In this document: positions 22,084 to 33,255 of the stretch, piece after piece
How positions within the stretch are numbered: the stretch's first letter is position 1
Layout: each line of letters starts with the position of its first letter
Assembly (NCBI GenBank): GCA_029379385.1
Contig: CM055607.1
Coordinates: forward strand, 18,538,001 to 18,602,000
Source: Quillaja saponaria
Lineage: Eukaryota; Streptophyta; Magnoliopsida; Fabales; Quillajaceae
Direction: 5' to 3'
Length of the DNA: 64,000 nt
Program-made: the position numbers and the translations under genes
Notes under the pieces: model-generated
What the model was told of the DNA's origin: nothing
The model's input: only the letters and a program-made list of their open reading frames with translations
Databases searched by the model: none

Positions 22084-22929
22084 ATGACACCCTCAGACTC
22101 TCAGTTACAGCAACCAAACCATAGATCCGTCGTGATACGATCGGTATGGTCCTCTAATTTGGAATCTGAGTTCGAATTGATCCGATCCGTTATCGATTCG
22201 CACCCGCTTATCTCCATGGATACCGAATTTCCCGGTGTGGTGGTCCGTCCGGAAGCGGTAGACACGGACTTCCATCGCCGGCAACCTACTGTTAACTATG
22301 CTGTCCTCAAAGCCAATGTCGATCGCTTGAGCTTGATCCAGATCGGTATTACTCTTGCTGACGAAGAGGGTAATCTTCCAAATTTTGGTACTAGTGATTC
22401 GTATATTTGGGAGTTCAATTTCAGGGACTTTGATGTTGCTCGTGATGCTCATGCTCATGACTCAATCGAGTTACTGATGCGACAGGGGATTGATTTCGAT
22501 AAGAATAGAGAATTCGGGATTGACTCGGTGCGATTTTCCGAGTTAATGATGTCGTCGGGGCTTGTATGCAATGACTCAGTGAGTTGGGTAACCTTCCACT
22601 GTTCTTATGACTTCGGGTACCTAGTGAAGGTGTTGACTCAGCGGGCCTTGCCGGACGAGTTGATTAACTTTCTGGGTCTTGTCAGGGCATTTTTTGGAGA
22701 TAGAGTGTACGATGTGAAGCATCTGACGAGGTTCTGTAATTTGCATGGTGGGCTTGACAGGGTTTGCGTGTCCCTTAATGTGGAACGGGTTGCCGGGAAA
22801 AGCCATCAGGCAGGTTCAGATAGCTTGCTGACTTTACATAGCTTTCAGAAAATCAACAAGGTTTACTTCTGCAAGGATGATGGGCTTGTCAAGTACGCTG
22901 GGGTCTTGTATGGTTTAGAGGTTCTGTGA
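22084..22929 (+). CDS. CAF1: CCR4-associated factor 1 (CAF1/POP2) deadenylase, intronless
   Basis: 281 residues, a single exon. 3'-5' exoribonuclease of the DEDDh family that shortens mRNA poly(A) tails as the catalytic partner of CCR4 in the CCR4-NOT complex, mainly in the cytoplasm. All metal-binding residues are visible: Asp46 and Glu48 in SMDTEFPG, Asp176 in CSYDFGYL, His241 in [10 protein letters not shown] and Asp246 in the same stretch. Start at 22084 is followed by a short variable N-terminus and then [15 protein letters not shown], the usual start of the domain. Length fits the roughly 270-280 residues of plant CAF1; divergent details (CSYDFGYL rather than SGYDFGYL) suggest the CAF1-9/-11-like subgroup rather than the most conserved form. 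Stands alone among repeats, with a TATA box at 21949. In plants, intronless CAF1 copies are often stress- or wound-inducible; nothing here proves that. Confidence 0.96.
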   Translation: MTPSDSQLQQPNHRSVVIRSVWSSNLESEFELIRSVIDSHPLISMDTEFPGVVVRPEAVDTDFHRRQPTVNYAVLKANVDRLSLIQIGITLADEEGNLPNFGTSDSYIWEFNFRDFDVARDAHAHDSIELLMRQGIDFDKNREFGIDSVRFSELMMSSGLVCNDSVSWVTFHCSYDFGYLVKVLTQRALPDELINFLGLVRAFFGDRVYDVKHLTRFCNLHGGLDRVCVSLNVERVAGKSHQAGSDSLLTLHSFQKINKVYFCKDDGLVKYAGVLYGLEVL

Positions 22930-23336
22930 TATTTGATGAAAGATATTGCTTGTAGCTTTCTTTTTCCAATATTAAGAAAAAAAAAAGTACACGTTTGGGT
23001 CTCAATTTTATTAGGAAATATTGATTATTTTGAATTCCTCTTATGGTCATTGCATTGCTACTATTTTGTTCCATATATAAAAAAAAGTTATGCATTTTAA
23101 GACAACTAGCTTAAATTGATTGAACAATTATATGATAATACAGTGGTTATCTATGGAGTTAGAAGCCTCGAGGTATTTGAAGATGGTGTTTTCTTTGTGT
23201 AAAACATTTTGCGTTGGGTTGAGGAACAAGTTTTGATTGCCTTCGCTGTATTCTTGTTTTTGATGTGTGCTTTTTGTGTAAGTTCTTTGTCCGAGATGGC
23301 TAACATGTTCTGAAACTTATAAAGCTGTAAGCTAAG

Positions 23337-23646
23337 TTGCTGAGTTCTTACTGTTTTGAAGTGCACCAATTGAAGGCAAACAAGGGGTTTTCTCTTTCTT
23401 TGAGTCTGCACGTTCTGATGATTTGTTTCAGGACAAGGTTTGAATTCTAAGAAGAGTGCATTATGAAGTATGAACATTAGGGGAATTTTGGTTGCTGAGT
23501 TCTTACTGTTTTGAAGGGCACCAATTGAAGGCAAACAAGGGGTTTTCTCTTTCTTTGAGTCTGCACGTTCTGATAATTTGTTTCAGGACAAGGTTTGAAT
23601 TCTCAGAAGAGTGCATTATGAAGTATGAACATTAGGGGAATTTTGG
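23337..23646. repeat. 155-bp tandem duplication downstream of CAF1
   Basis: 23337-23491 and 23492-23646 are nearly identical, both beginning TTGCTGAGTTCTTACTGTTT and ending TAGGGGAATTTTGG. Only a handful of differences (GAAGTGCA/GAAGGGCA, TGATGATTTG/TGATAATTTG, TCTAAGAAG/TCTCAGAAG). Confidence 0.9.
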
Positions 23647-23952
23647 AGTGTCTGAAGATGGTGTATATAATTGGGTGATGTTTAACTGGAATGAGATTGA
23701 GCCATTTAGACGGCTTTTGCCATAGGTTGTCTGAGATGCTCAGAGGTATTCCCTTAACAGATGTCGGGATGAAGAGAAAGACTACAAGAAATTTTTTAGG
23801 TTCTTTAAGGGTTTGACATTCAAATTGGAATTACCTGCCCCTAACAGTCTGCTAGAAATGAGAAAAATTGCATACAGATCTTCTCAGGGAGGGTTAAGTT
23901 CCTCGGGAAAATTAATAGTCTAATTAGCCATGGGAAGCAATGTTAATCAAGC

Positions 23953-24300
23953 TTACTTACCACTGCTAAAAGTTTAAGCTGTTAGCCAAGGTGCAACTTT
24001 ATTTTCTTATACTTGTGGTAGTGCAGAGTTCCCATGTATAAGTCATGTCAGTGCACTCCAATATGTGACAGCTAGTTGAGTCCCCACAAGGTCAACAATC
24101 GCCCCAAACTCGGATGGCTCGAACCGCCAACCTCGCTCTGATTCTAACAAGAGGATGAAGTGCTTATCAGAAGTTTAGGCTATGAGCCAAGGCGGAAATT
24201 ATTTACTTATACTAATGGTAGCGCGGAACCCCGCACCTGTAAGTGTTGCGGGTGGGCTCAAGGGATTTCCCAGTGCACGTGGCATACTGGCGGAGTGGGC
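23953..24300 (-). mobile_element. TRIM-like retroelement remnant
   Basis: Two diverged direct repeats (about 23953-24070 and 24155-24290) share AGTTTAxGCTxTxAGCCAAGG, CTTATACTxxTGGTAGxGC and CAGTGCAC. Between them, on the minus strand, lies CTTGTTAGAATCAGAGC (24129-24150 area), similar to the Met-tRNA primer site, followed by GAGGTTGGCGGTTCGAGCC. No polypurine tract or target duplication was identified. Confidence 0.4.
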
Positions 24301-25292
24301 TGTCAAGCACCTATGCGAGATCCATACGTCAAATGAGTCCTTTGGTTGATCCCCCAATAAGGTGAGCAATCAAACCTCTTGGGCTTCATATGGTGATCCT
24401 GTACTACATGCCAAACGTGATTAGTCCATACGTACTTCCCCATTTAGGGAAACTTTCATGTATTTGGTATACCGCATCCATCTTCCCTTCTTTCTTACAA
24501 GAGTAAGGGGATACCTTGGTAGATTCTACTGGTATACCCATGTGAGTGAGTGGGGCCTGGCAAGGGATACCAACAAGGTATACTGTTACTGAAGATGCCA
24601 CCTTTCTCATTTGATGCTGGTTGTTTGTTATTTAAGAGAAGTCTATTTTTAGTGCATGTTATCCCAAATTGACTACATTATCATGTCAAGTATGATGCAT
24701 CTTCCAACAGATGTTTCCATGATGCTCTTTATATTTGTTTGTCATGTGGCCACCTTGATGAATTGACTCTTCTCAGATAAAAAAGCTAGCTTGCCAGTTC
24801 TGAGTTTCAGCTTGCCACTTCTTAGTATTTTTTGTTTTGTTTTTTGTTGGAGGATGTAGGGTGTGTAGGAGGGTGTTGTGGACTGCAGACACAGAATAAG
24901 GTTTTCTTAGATTTTCTTTGCTGATATTTCATCAGCTTCTTTTTGATTGGGTGGTTGTTTCATTTTCTTTTTACACCTTGCTTATGGAGGAAATGAAAAA
25001 AAAAAAACCAGCATCCCTTATTTAAGGTTTATATTGTTAAGTTTGTTAATCCGTTTTTACTATTACAATCATTGCTTGGTTGTGATAACCTCTGCATGCA
25101 TGCTGGTGGAATGAGAGTCTATAGAAATTTACTTGCTAATTGCATCAAGAATTGTCTTCAATCTGGTCCATACCTTGATTTTCTAGTTTTCTTGTTTTTA
25201 AAATGTCGCATTTATATCTGCTCCAACTTTTACTAGGGGTGGGGGGGATCTTCATTTTTTTTTTTTGTTGAATTTCATTTTCCATTTCTCCC

Positions 25293-25725
25293 AGGCAAAA
25301 CAGGTTCTTGACAGTATACTGAGTGACACTGAGACGACTTAAATTTGATAGGAGAGAATGAGATTGAATTACATTGATCCCATTATTGGTGTCATACTTC
25401 CATAATCGGTGTCATACTTCCATAATCTGGGTCTTTTTTTCTCGAGGCAGATAAAGTGTCATTCTTTTGAGTTAAAGCTGCTTAACTTTCATCCTGATCT
25501 ACAAAACAGGTTTTTGACAAAAATATTGAGTGGCACTGTGATGGTTGATTTCTCCAGATTTACACTCCTGCAAATGAGGACTTAAATTTGACTGGGGAGA
25601 GAATAGAGATTGAATTAGTTTGATCCGTGATTAGTTTCATTTGACTTGTTTGATACTTCCATAAGCTGGTTCATTTTGTGGAGGCAGATGAAGGGTCATT
25701 GTTTTGAGTTAAGGCTGCTCAACTT
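25293..25725. repeat. Diverged ~210-bp tandem duplication
   Basis: Segments about 25293-25500 and 25503-25725 share, in order: AAAACAGGTTxTTGACA, GACTTAAATTTGA, GAGATTGAATTA, CATACTTCCATAA, GAGGCAGATxAAGxGTCATT and TTTTGAGTTAAxGCTGCT. The first copy also has an inner 24-bp doubling (GGTGTCATACTTCCATAATC). Confidence 0.75.
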
Positions 25726-28700
25726 GAATCATATCTTCATTCCTGTAAAAGCAGTGGTCACAATTATTGTTGCATAGTGTTTCTTTAGACTGCCCAAAGA
25801 TTGGTTTTCCATACTTTTTGCTGTTATATGCATTAATTCAGGTTGTTACTTAATCAAATATTCCCCCGCGCCCCCTCTTTCTGAAGAAATGACATTGAGG
25901 TGATGAATGTAGTAGTCATTCTCATTCAGTTAACATCAAACTTTCTCATCGGGCGGAAGATGATCTTACAGTTCAGTTAAACCATGGTACACTGGTAATT
26001 TCTAGTGTCCTCCACAGTTGCTGTTTCCTGATGTCTACATATAGCTGTTAATTATAATTTTAATCATGTTGATTTTCTTTCGGAAGATTAGATCACCTCT
26101 TGTATGCATGGTATTTTGCTGATTAAAGGTTCATAAACTGTTGTGTTGACTAGCATGATTTTGATCACAAACTACTCATTTTTAATGATGTAATAGCAGG
26201 GCCTTCATGATGGTTGGTCCTCCTTACTATGGTATTAAACTTATGTAGCTCATTTGAATAAATTATATGATTTCCACTTAAAAAGTGCTTCAACTTAATG
26301 TAGAATTGGATTTCTCGTCCCAACTCCCATCCTTTTCTGAGACTCCAATCTAATTAATTTTTCATTGGGAAATGAACTGTTGAGAGAAAACTTGTTTTAT
26401 GATCATTTTAAATTAGCAGAAAGTTGGATTATCCTATAAAGTGGTCTTGTAGACTTAATCTTAATGTGCATCTTATGCAATTTTCACATGTCACAAGAGC
26501 TTTTAGAACCATGACATAGTAAAATGGAATGGTACTGATGATTAACGTGTTTAGCATTTTTAATTAGCCGTTATGTGTTTGAAGCAGTCAGAAGCACCCT
26601 GACTGGAAGCATGTGATAAATTTCCATGGAAACCTAAGTTTCTAAGCAGCAGAGAATGAAAAACCTATTTTGGGATGTGAGGATAAGCAAAACCCAAGTT
26701 CTCTCAAGAACTTGAAAGCCAGCAGCATTGCAATGTTGCCATAAGTCCTTTATTTATAAAGTGACGATACTATATAACCTCAATAACATTTAATCATAGC
26801 CCTTGATGTAATCTATTCTATTCATTCATAATAAAATAACAATAGAAGGTTATAAAATCCTAATTTCAAAACTACTACAGTGTTTACAGTTGCTTATTGT
26901 TCCATCATCTATCCTCTTTTTCCAGCATCTCTTTGCCGCCAAGTTGTGTCTGGTTGCTCTGCAAGATGCGGCTTGCAGCAGTATGGACCCTATGTCTTAG
27001 TTATATTATGTACTTATCTATTTTCTGATCCGTGGTTCATGGGAGACAGTAAGTTACTCTTGTGGGAAAAGGGTTTTCTGGATGGCTAAAAGAGGTCCAT
27101 CTCCTTTCCCAGACAAGGTAACATAAGCGTTCATTCACTTTCAAGGTATTATCATGCCAGACTCTCCTTAGAAAAGTTTCTATTCCTTTTCTATATTTCT
27201 TATCAGAAAAGAACAAATCATACATGTTCACGAAAAGTCTAATGTAACATGAACCCTACTTTAGCTTTTGGATGTTTCTATAAGTTGGTTCCTATGATAA
27301 TTAGAGCTGTTAAACTTGATCTGTATCAGATTCCGTTTTTTTTCAAATGAATCATTTGATTGTCTGGCTGGTTCAACTTGGCCTAGCAGCTATTGCTTAC
27401 AAAGCAGGTTTCGAATAATATTACCTCCTTGAAATTTTGAACTAGTATGTGGTCCTTTAATCATGACGTCTAATTTGGCTAGAAGCACTGATTTAACTAC
27501 ATTTGTGTGTGTTACAAGAGTGTTTTTCTGCATAATGAAAAAAGTTGATAAGCCATGCTTCCTTTTAGTAGCATGTAGTAATTCCTTAGACATTTAGAAT
27601 TGTATTGCTCCTGGCTTCCACTATCTGAACGATCATGTGCTCTGGCCATTTTTTCTTCGAGCACATATAGTTTCCTCAAATCTTTTCTTTGAAGATAATT
27701 AAGTTGATTAGAGATCTATTTGAGATTCACTGTATTTGATCCTCAATTTGCAATTAATAGTGGTATGCGGCCTTGTTTGAAACACTGCCTTTTCCACGCA
27801 CATTCTTGTTGCTTACAGTCTTGCTTGCAGAATTATCTTATGTGTTTTGTCGTTGTGCTTCCATGTCATGCAAAAGTGTGGTGGTTGGTGTGAGGCCCTG
27901 CAGGAAGGCACTTACCGTTGACCTTTTACTTGTATTGAATCTTGAAACTTTATAGTTTATAACATTTAGTTGTTGAATGACCACTCTTTGAATCCATGTA
28001 GTTTCCTTTTCTGTTTTTCCAGCTATACTTATCTTCATCAGAAGTTTGAAGATGCTTACTGGGTTCCCTTTTCTTGTTGGGAATAAACAATTGTGTGAAT
28101 CAGACTCATTTTGATCTTCTCTCTTGATCAAGCCTTGACCTTGGTTATTATGTGCATCAGATTCATTTTGTATCTCCTGTCTTGATCATACCATATAGTA
28201 TGAGAGCATTCTCTTACGTGGAGTATACATAGAATGCTGTTAATACGTGGATGAGCTTAGACAATAACTAATACCTGTAATTTGAGTGCTAATCAGAATT
28301 AACATTTTGATTTAGTCTGGTCCAAAGTGGTTAGGCTCTTTGCCTGCTATCTGCACCTATGGGCCTGTAGAACGCATTAAAAGTTGTACATATATCACTT
28401 GGGAAATTATTAATTTGTTACTTGGTGAGGGGAGAGGGTGAGCAACTGCAAAAACTTCAGTAACAATTTTATGTGGTTCCAGTATGTCTCACAACTGTGC
28501 TTTAGAGAGCCATACACAATCAAGTATTCCAGTGCACCTTGTGGTACTCCATGTGCATTGTAATGTAGTGCTAGGCTGCTAGCACTCGGTTTCTGAATTC
28601 TGATATTATGGTTGCAATATTTTTGAATGGATTTTTATTCTCTTCACAGAAAAGTAGGAGCGACAGCTCACACTTGCGCATAATGGGTCTCAATCTGGGT

Positions 28701-31700
28701 GGGTCAAGATTTCACTATCCAGCACCCCATTTGGGTAACCGTGTTTCACATAATTGGTTTTTGCTTCTTCCAGTTGATGTGGTCCGCAACTGTCTCTGGC
28801 TTTCCTTCTTTCTTTCTTTGTTTTTTTCTTCTTGGTTTGAACTTCATTTTCTCTACTTTGACCAATATCTTAATACTGATGCTGGAGAATAATCTAGCCA
28901 TGTTGGAGCTTGGACCAGTGGGCTAAGAGAGTTTAATTAATGATCGATCTGGGACCCCTGGGTTCTCTTACGAGACATTATTCTCCAGGAATCGGCAATT
29001 TAAGGATCCTTCTTTTCTAAAGACCTCGTATATGCCTCAAAAGTGTCTTATGATTTTGGGATAAAAAGTCCCATGATTGATTATGTATGTTGGAGGCTAT
29101 ATTCTGTAATTAGGTAAGTTGTTTCGTGATCTAACAGACAACCAAGCCTTGTTCTCAGTACCCAGTACAGATGTGCACCCAAGTTTTGACCTAGAGATGA
29201 CAAGGATTCCATAAGGTCAACTTGACAACTTCTTGCATTGTAGTTTGACCTTTTGTTTTAAAATTGGTGATTCAGTCTCAAATGCAATAATTATTCTAGT
29301 TTCCATAGTTGTTAAACTTGGAAGCTGATTTGAGCAATATTTTGTTTTCTAATGCTGGACAATGTTGGCAGTTAATTGTGCAATGTATCTCATCCACTGA
29401 AAAGCACACAACAGTATCGTATCCTAGATTGTAGTTTTTGATTTCTTTTTTTATCCGATACTCTGTGTTAGTATCCATACTTCATAGCATACAACAGTTG
29501 TTTTTAATTTTAAAAATCTGTTTGATTGTCTATTTTTGAATGCCGTCTTGTTTTTATGTTTTTATGTCGAATTAGTTCCCTTCACGTTGTTTTCTCTGGT
29601 GTTTGAATAGTGCGTATTCTAATGATCAGGTAGGTCTCAACGATGGTAACTATGAAATGAAACCGAATAATGAAGGTACGCCAGATAATGAAAATTTATG
29701 TTTTATTTGTTTCGAAGTTTTTGTAAGTAGCATCTTTATAAGTTCATCAGTTGTAATTTACATTTCTTGTACTGTCCAATACCTAAAATTGCAGACAAAG
29801 ATATACTACAGATATACAGGTGAAGATTAAAAAATTCTGAAGAATCCCAAAACATAACCACACGGTCCCAGGAAACTATGGATGAGGTGGTCCTTTCTCT
29901 GACCCTTAGCAAACATTGTAATAAAAGAAAAATAATATACTATATGGGATGTTCACGACAGATACATTCTTATGAGGTTCTTATAAGGTATTTATGAGGC
30001 AAAAATGGAGACTAAACATTTTCTTAGAACTTCATAGCTACATGTTAAACTCTTAAGTGAAACTATGTTTGGCATCCAAATTATTGTCATGAGTCACAAA
30101 ATTTCATACACTGATGGGGCATATAATCCTCTTGTACTTTGTATCTTTGCTATATGACTCTAAATGGCATTGAATTTTAGGGTTAGTTTTGTCTGGCATT
30201 TGAAAATTAGTATTTTGAATAATTTATTTTGTTAATAGGGATTGTGAAAGAATTGATTTTAGCAAAATTTATTTTATGTTTGGTTAGTTATCTCAAAAAG
30301 TAATTTGAAATCATAAGAATATTAAAAAAGAAGAAAATATTTTTGTCAAAAAATAATATAAATAGTATATTGTATTTTCCTATAAAAGTGTTACGAAAAA
30401 ATTTCAGGCTAAAATTGTATTAGACAATTGACCAAATTTTTTTTTCAATTTTAATCAAATAGGCTATTATATAAATTAAAATTAATTTTCAGTTTCAAAA
30501 TCAATCACATGTTCTAGCCGCAAAATTAAATTGGTACTTAGTCCCCTATATGTTGGAAAATAACTTAAATGGACCACCTACGAGATAGCTTAACAAAACC
30601 AAGGTCCCCCTTTGTGCATATTGTTGATAACATTGTGTTACTCCAAACTACGTTTCTGTCTAATCAGATTGATACAGTGTGGTCAACATCATCTGTTGAT
30701 CTTAAACCCTGGATTAGCAGGAAGTCTATGCATCCTCTTCAGAAATACTACAATTTAGAGTTGATGAATGGGGCCTAGTTTTTGGAGGCTTGAAACAAAC
30801 AAAACATCACATTAAATGCCAAGACCGCAGAAAGAAAAACTATGCCATTGGTGAACCTCTCTTACTCCGTTTGTGCATTAAATTCTCTTTTTCTCAATAC
30901 AAAATCCACCAATTCATAATAGAATGGATTTATCTCTCTTGTGTTTGTGTAAACTGGTCCAAATCCATTCATGGAAAAATGACTGTATCTGTCTCTCTTT
31001 CAAGGGTCTCAATCTACTCTCTGGATCGTATGGTGAAGGCACATGATGATGAGTTCCAGTCTTAATCAACAACACATGGTTTGAATCCCCACATGCTCTG
31101 ATTGCTTTTGAATTGGTTTCTTTCCCTCCCAAATTTAACCTACCAGTGAATGCTATTTAATTTTCTTAGTGAAGAGTTATATATATATATATATATCGTA
31201 TTGATTGTGAAAAATGTGATTATATTATTTTATAACTCACAAGTATCAATTATCATATATTTTTTTGCTAGTATTTTAATTTATGTAATATATAGATTGT
31301 AGACTCTTTACAAAATATTTGGGCTAATGTGCTTATGCAAAAATTATTTATTATGCATAACCATGTAACTTTAACTTTGTTTAATTAAGAGCCTGTAAAT
31401 TTGGCTTTAAGCCTTGGATATTAAATTTACATATATAAAAGGAGATTTCTCATTTTTCTCTAGGACCACTAAACAGTAGCAATTAGATTTTGGGCACAGT
31501 TTGTGGGACACATTTTTTCAGTGCCCAGTTGGTTTTCAATTTAACATGCCTAAATTCTTGTAGATTGTTTGTGCATATGTCATTATTTTACAGGAGCAAA
31601 GAGAAAAGGGTTTGCTGTAAACTCCTATCATTATCAGCGCATTAAACCATCAATCCGGCTAATCGGTATCATCTATTGGACCTCTTGAATATTTATCTCT

Positions 31701-32140
31701 CCTTGTAGGAAATCTTCAGGGATTAATGAGTGAACAACTACAATATCCATTCTTTAATCACTCTTATGCTTGACTTTTAACAAATTAAGCTCAATATTAA
31801 TGAAGTGAATGAGTTACGTTGTGTTTTTACGTTGATTCTAAAAAATTTTATGAATATTATAAACAGGATGAAAGGAAGTTATAATTTGTGTGTTTTAGAT
31901 AAAATCTTTCATTATCTTGAAGAATTCTGAAACTATAGTAAGTATAGGCTTTAGGAGGTTCTAGATAATTGTTATGACTTAAGCAGCAAGATAACCTAAA
32001 AGTTCAAATTTTGTTAAGGATGTGTTAGGTTAGATAATTGAGCTACATGAACCCAAAATGTTCAGAATCCATAAATCAAGTATTATAATATTCAAACTCA
32101 ACTGAATAATATTTATTTCTAAAGCTCTAAAATTTAATAG
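25726..32140. other. Non-coding intergenic DNA between CAF1 and the OFP gene
   Basis: About 6 kb in which I see no gene, RNA or intact transposon. Short open frames (for example 28608-28926 and 29603-29830) have no domain, codon bias or splice context that supports coding. An AT run lies at 31180-31196. Moderate base composition and many T-rich tracts would allow long untranslated or non-coding transcripts, but nothing shows them directly. Confidence 0.5.
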
Positions 32141-32147
32141 CTAGACG

Positions 32148-32156
32148 TATAAAAAA
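32148..32156 (+). promoter_or_regulatory. Probable TATA box of the OFP13/15/18-like gene
   Basis: TATAAAAAA in CTAGACGTATAAAAAAGGAC, 194 bp before the ATG and followed by a CT-rich leader (CCATCTCTCTC), a common plant promoter layout. Confidence 0.6.
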
Positions 32157-32341
32157 GGACCCCTCCATCTCTCTCATTAACCATTCTAACTCCCCAACTT
32201 GTCCCTCAACTCTCTTAAATAAAATCTTCACATTGCTACCTTTTCTCACTGCTCATTAATGCCACATAAAGAACTCACATTTCATAGCTCCAAACTCATT
32301 TGACACCAGATTTCCCATCAAGCTTCTAAGAAAATTAGGGG

Positions 32342-33085
32342 ATGGGCAAGAAGAAAATGAAGCTTCCTTTTCTTCTCAAGATCATAGAGGGAAGGTCCTC
32401 TTGGCCTTGGCCTTCTTGTCACCAACCCAGAACCCTTTCTTTCAGAACCAACAATGACATATTCAAGACCATAAACTCAGCCTACTTAGATGCCGCTATT
32501 GCTGAGTTGGAAACTGCAGAATCATTTTTGAATAACTTTGAGTCTCCAAGCTTCTCAACAGCATCTGAGGAATCCAGAGGTGAAGCAGGGGATCCAATAG
32601 AGACAGTGATTCGGGGATTGCGGTCGGATAGGCTTTTCTTCGAGCCAGGTGAGACAAGCTCAATTTTGGAATCAAAAGCAGAAGAATTTCCATTCAAAGA
32701 AAGTGTGGTGTTATCTATGGAGTCCCAAGACCCTTATGTAGATTTCAGAAAGTCAATGGAGGAGATGGTGGAAGCTCATGGTGTGAATGATTGGGAAGGT
32801 CTTGAAGAGCTTTTGTGTTGGTATTTGAGGGTAAATGGTAAAAACAATCATGGGTATATTGTGGGTGCATTTGTTGACTTATTGGTGGGTCTTTCAATTG
32901 CTTCTTCTTGTTCCCCAAGTTCTCATTCTCCTTCTTCTCCTTTGTCTTTTTATACTTCTTCTACATCTTCATCTTCTCTTAGTACTCCTTCTGTATCTTG
33001 TTTAGAAGTTCATACTCCTTCTTCATCTTCAGTTTTTGAATGTAAGGAGGACAACATTAAACATAAAGATGATGCTTCATCTTGA
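32342..33085 (+). CDS. OFP: OVATE family protein, OFP13/15/18-like transcriptional repressor
   Basis: 247 residues, a single exon, as usual for the family. The N-terminus MGKKKMKLPFLLK followed by WPWPSCHQPRTLSFR is typical of the OFP13/15/16/18 group. The OVATE domain occupies about residues 122-181: VVLSMESQDPYVDFRKSMEE, then DWEGLEELLCWYLRVNGKNN and HGYIVGAFVDLL. The C-terminal tail (from about 187) is very Ser/Thr/Pro-rich. Known family role: plant-specific repressors that bind TALE homeodomain and TONNEAU1-recruiting (TRM) proteins and influence cell division pattern, organ shape and secondary wall formation. Start chosen because the conserved MGKKxMKLP motif begins there. Shares the window with an OFP6-like gene and UEV1, matching Arabidopsis gene order as I remember it. 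The exact subgroup number is inference. Confidence 0.95.
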   Translation: MGKKKMKLPFLLKIIEGRSSWPWPSCHQPRTLSFRTNNDIFKTINSAYLDAAIAELETAESFLNNFESPSFSTASEESRGEAGDPIETVIRGLRSDRLFFEPGETSSILESKAEEFPFKESVVLSMESQDPYVDFRKSMEEMVEAHGVNDWEGLEELLCWYLRVNGKNNHGYIVGAFVDLLVGLSIASSCSPSSHSPSSPLSFYTSSTSSSSLSTPSVSCLEVHTPSSSSVFECKEDNIKHKDDASS

Positions 33086-33200
33086 AATGTTTGATTTATT
33101 AATGAGAAAATTATATGTATACCTAGTAGTTTTAACAATTGTGCATACCCCTACATTATTGATTATGTAATGTAACATAGTCATTATCTTTTTCAATTGG

Positions 33201-33255
33201 GGAGAGATGGCTGAGTGGACTAAAGCGTCGGATTTTTAATCCGTTGTACAAATTT
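33201..33255 (+). pseudogene. Plastid trnS-GCU-like tRNA fragment (probable nuclear plastid DNA)
   Basis: GGAGAGATGGCTGAGTGGAC followed by TAAAGCG matches the 5' half of chloroplast tRNA-Ser(GCU) as I know it, continuing through the anticodon stem GGATTxxTAATCC and into the variable arm TTGTAC. The anticodon-loop GC has become TT. After 33255 the tRNA is broken: about 50 bp intervene before GTACC and CCTCTCTTTC, which resemble its 3' end without the T-loop. Not a functional tRNA. Confidence 0.65.

Noticed and set aside
22105..22458. Antisense open frames within CAF1
   Set aside because: Shadow of the conserved CAF1 coding sequence; no independent support.
28608..28926. Hydrophobic frame that could look like a membrane protein
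   Set aside because: Composition comes from T-rich DNA; overlapping frames give different hydrophobic peptides and no splice or domain context exists.
29603..29830. Possible small exon (SAYSNDQVGLNDGNYEMKP)
   Set aside because: Looks less biased than its surroundings, but there is no second exon, no domain and no start context. Left uncalled.
32482..32697. Antisense open frames within the OFP gene
   Set aside because: Shadows of the OFP coding sequence.
33201..33255. Functional tRNA-Ser gene
   Set aside because: The 3' half is disrupted and the anticodon altered, so only a fragment is called.
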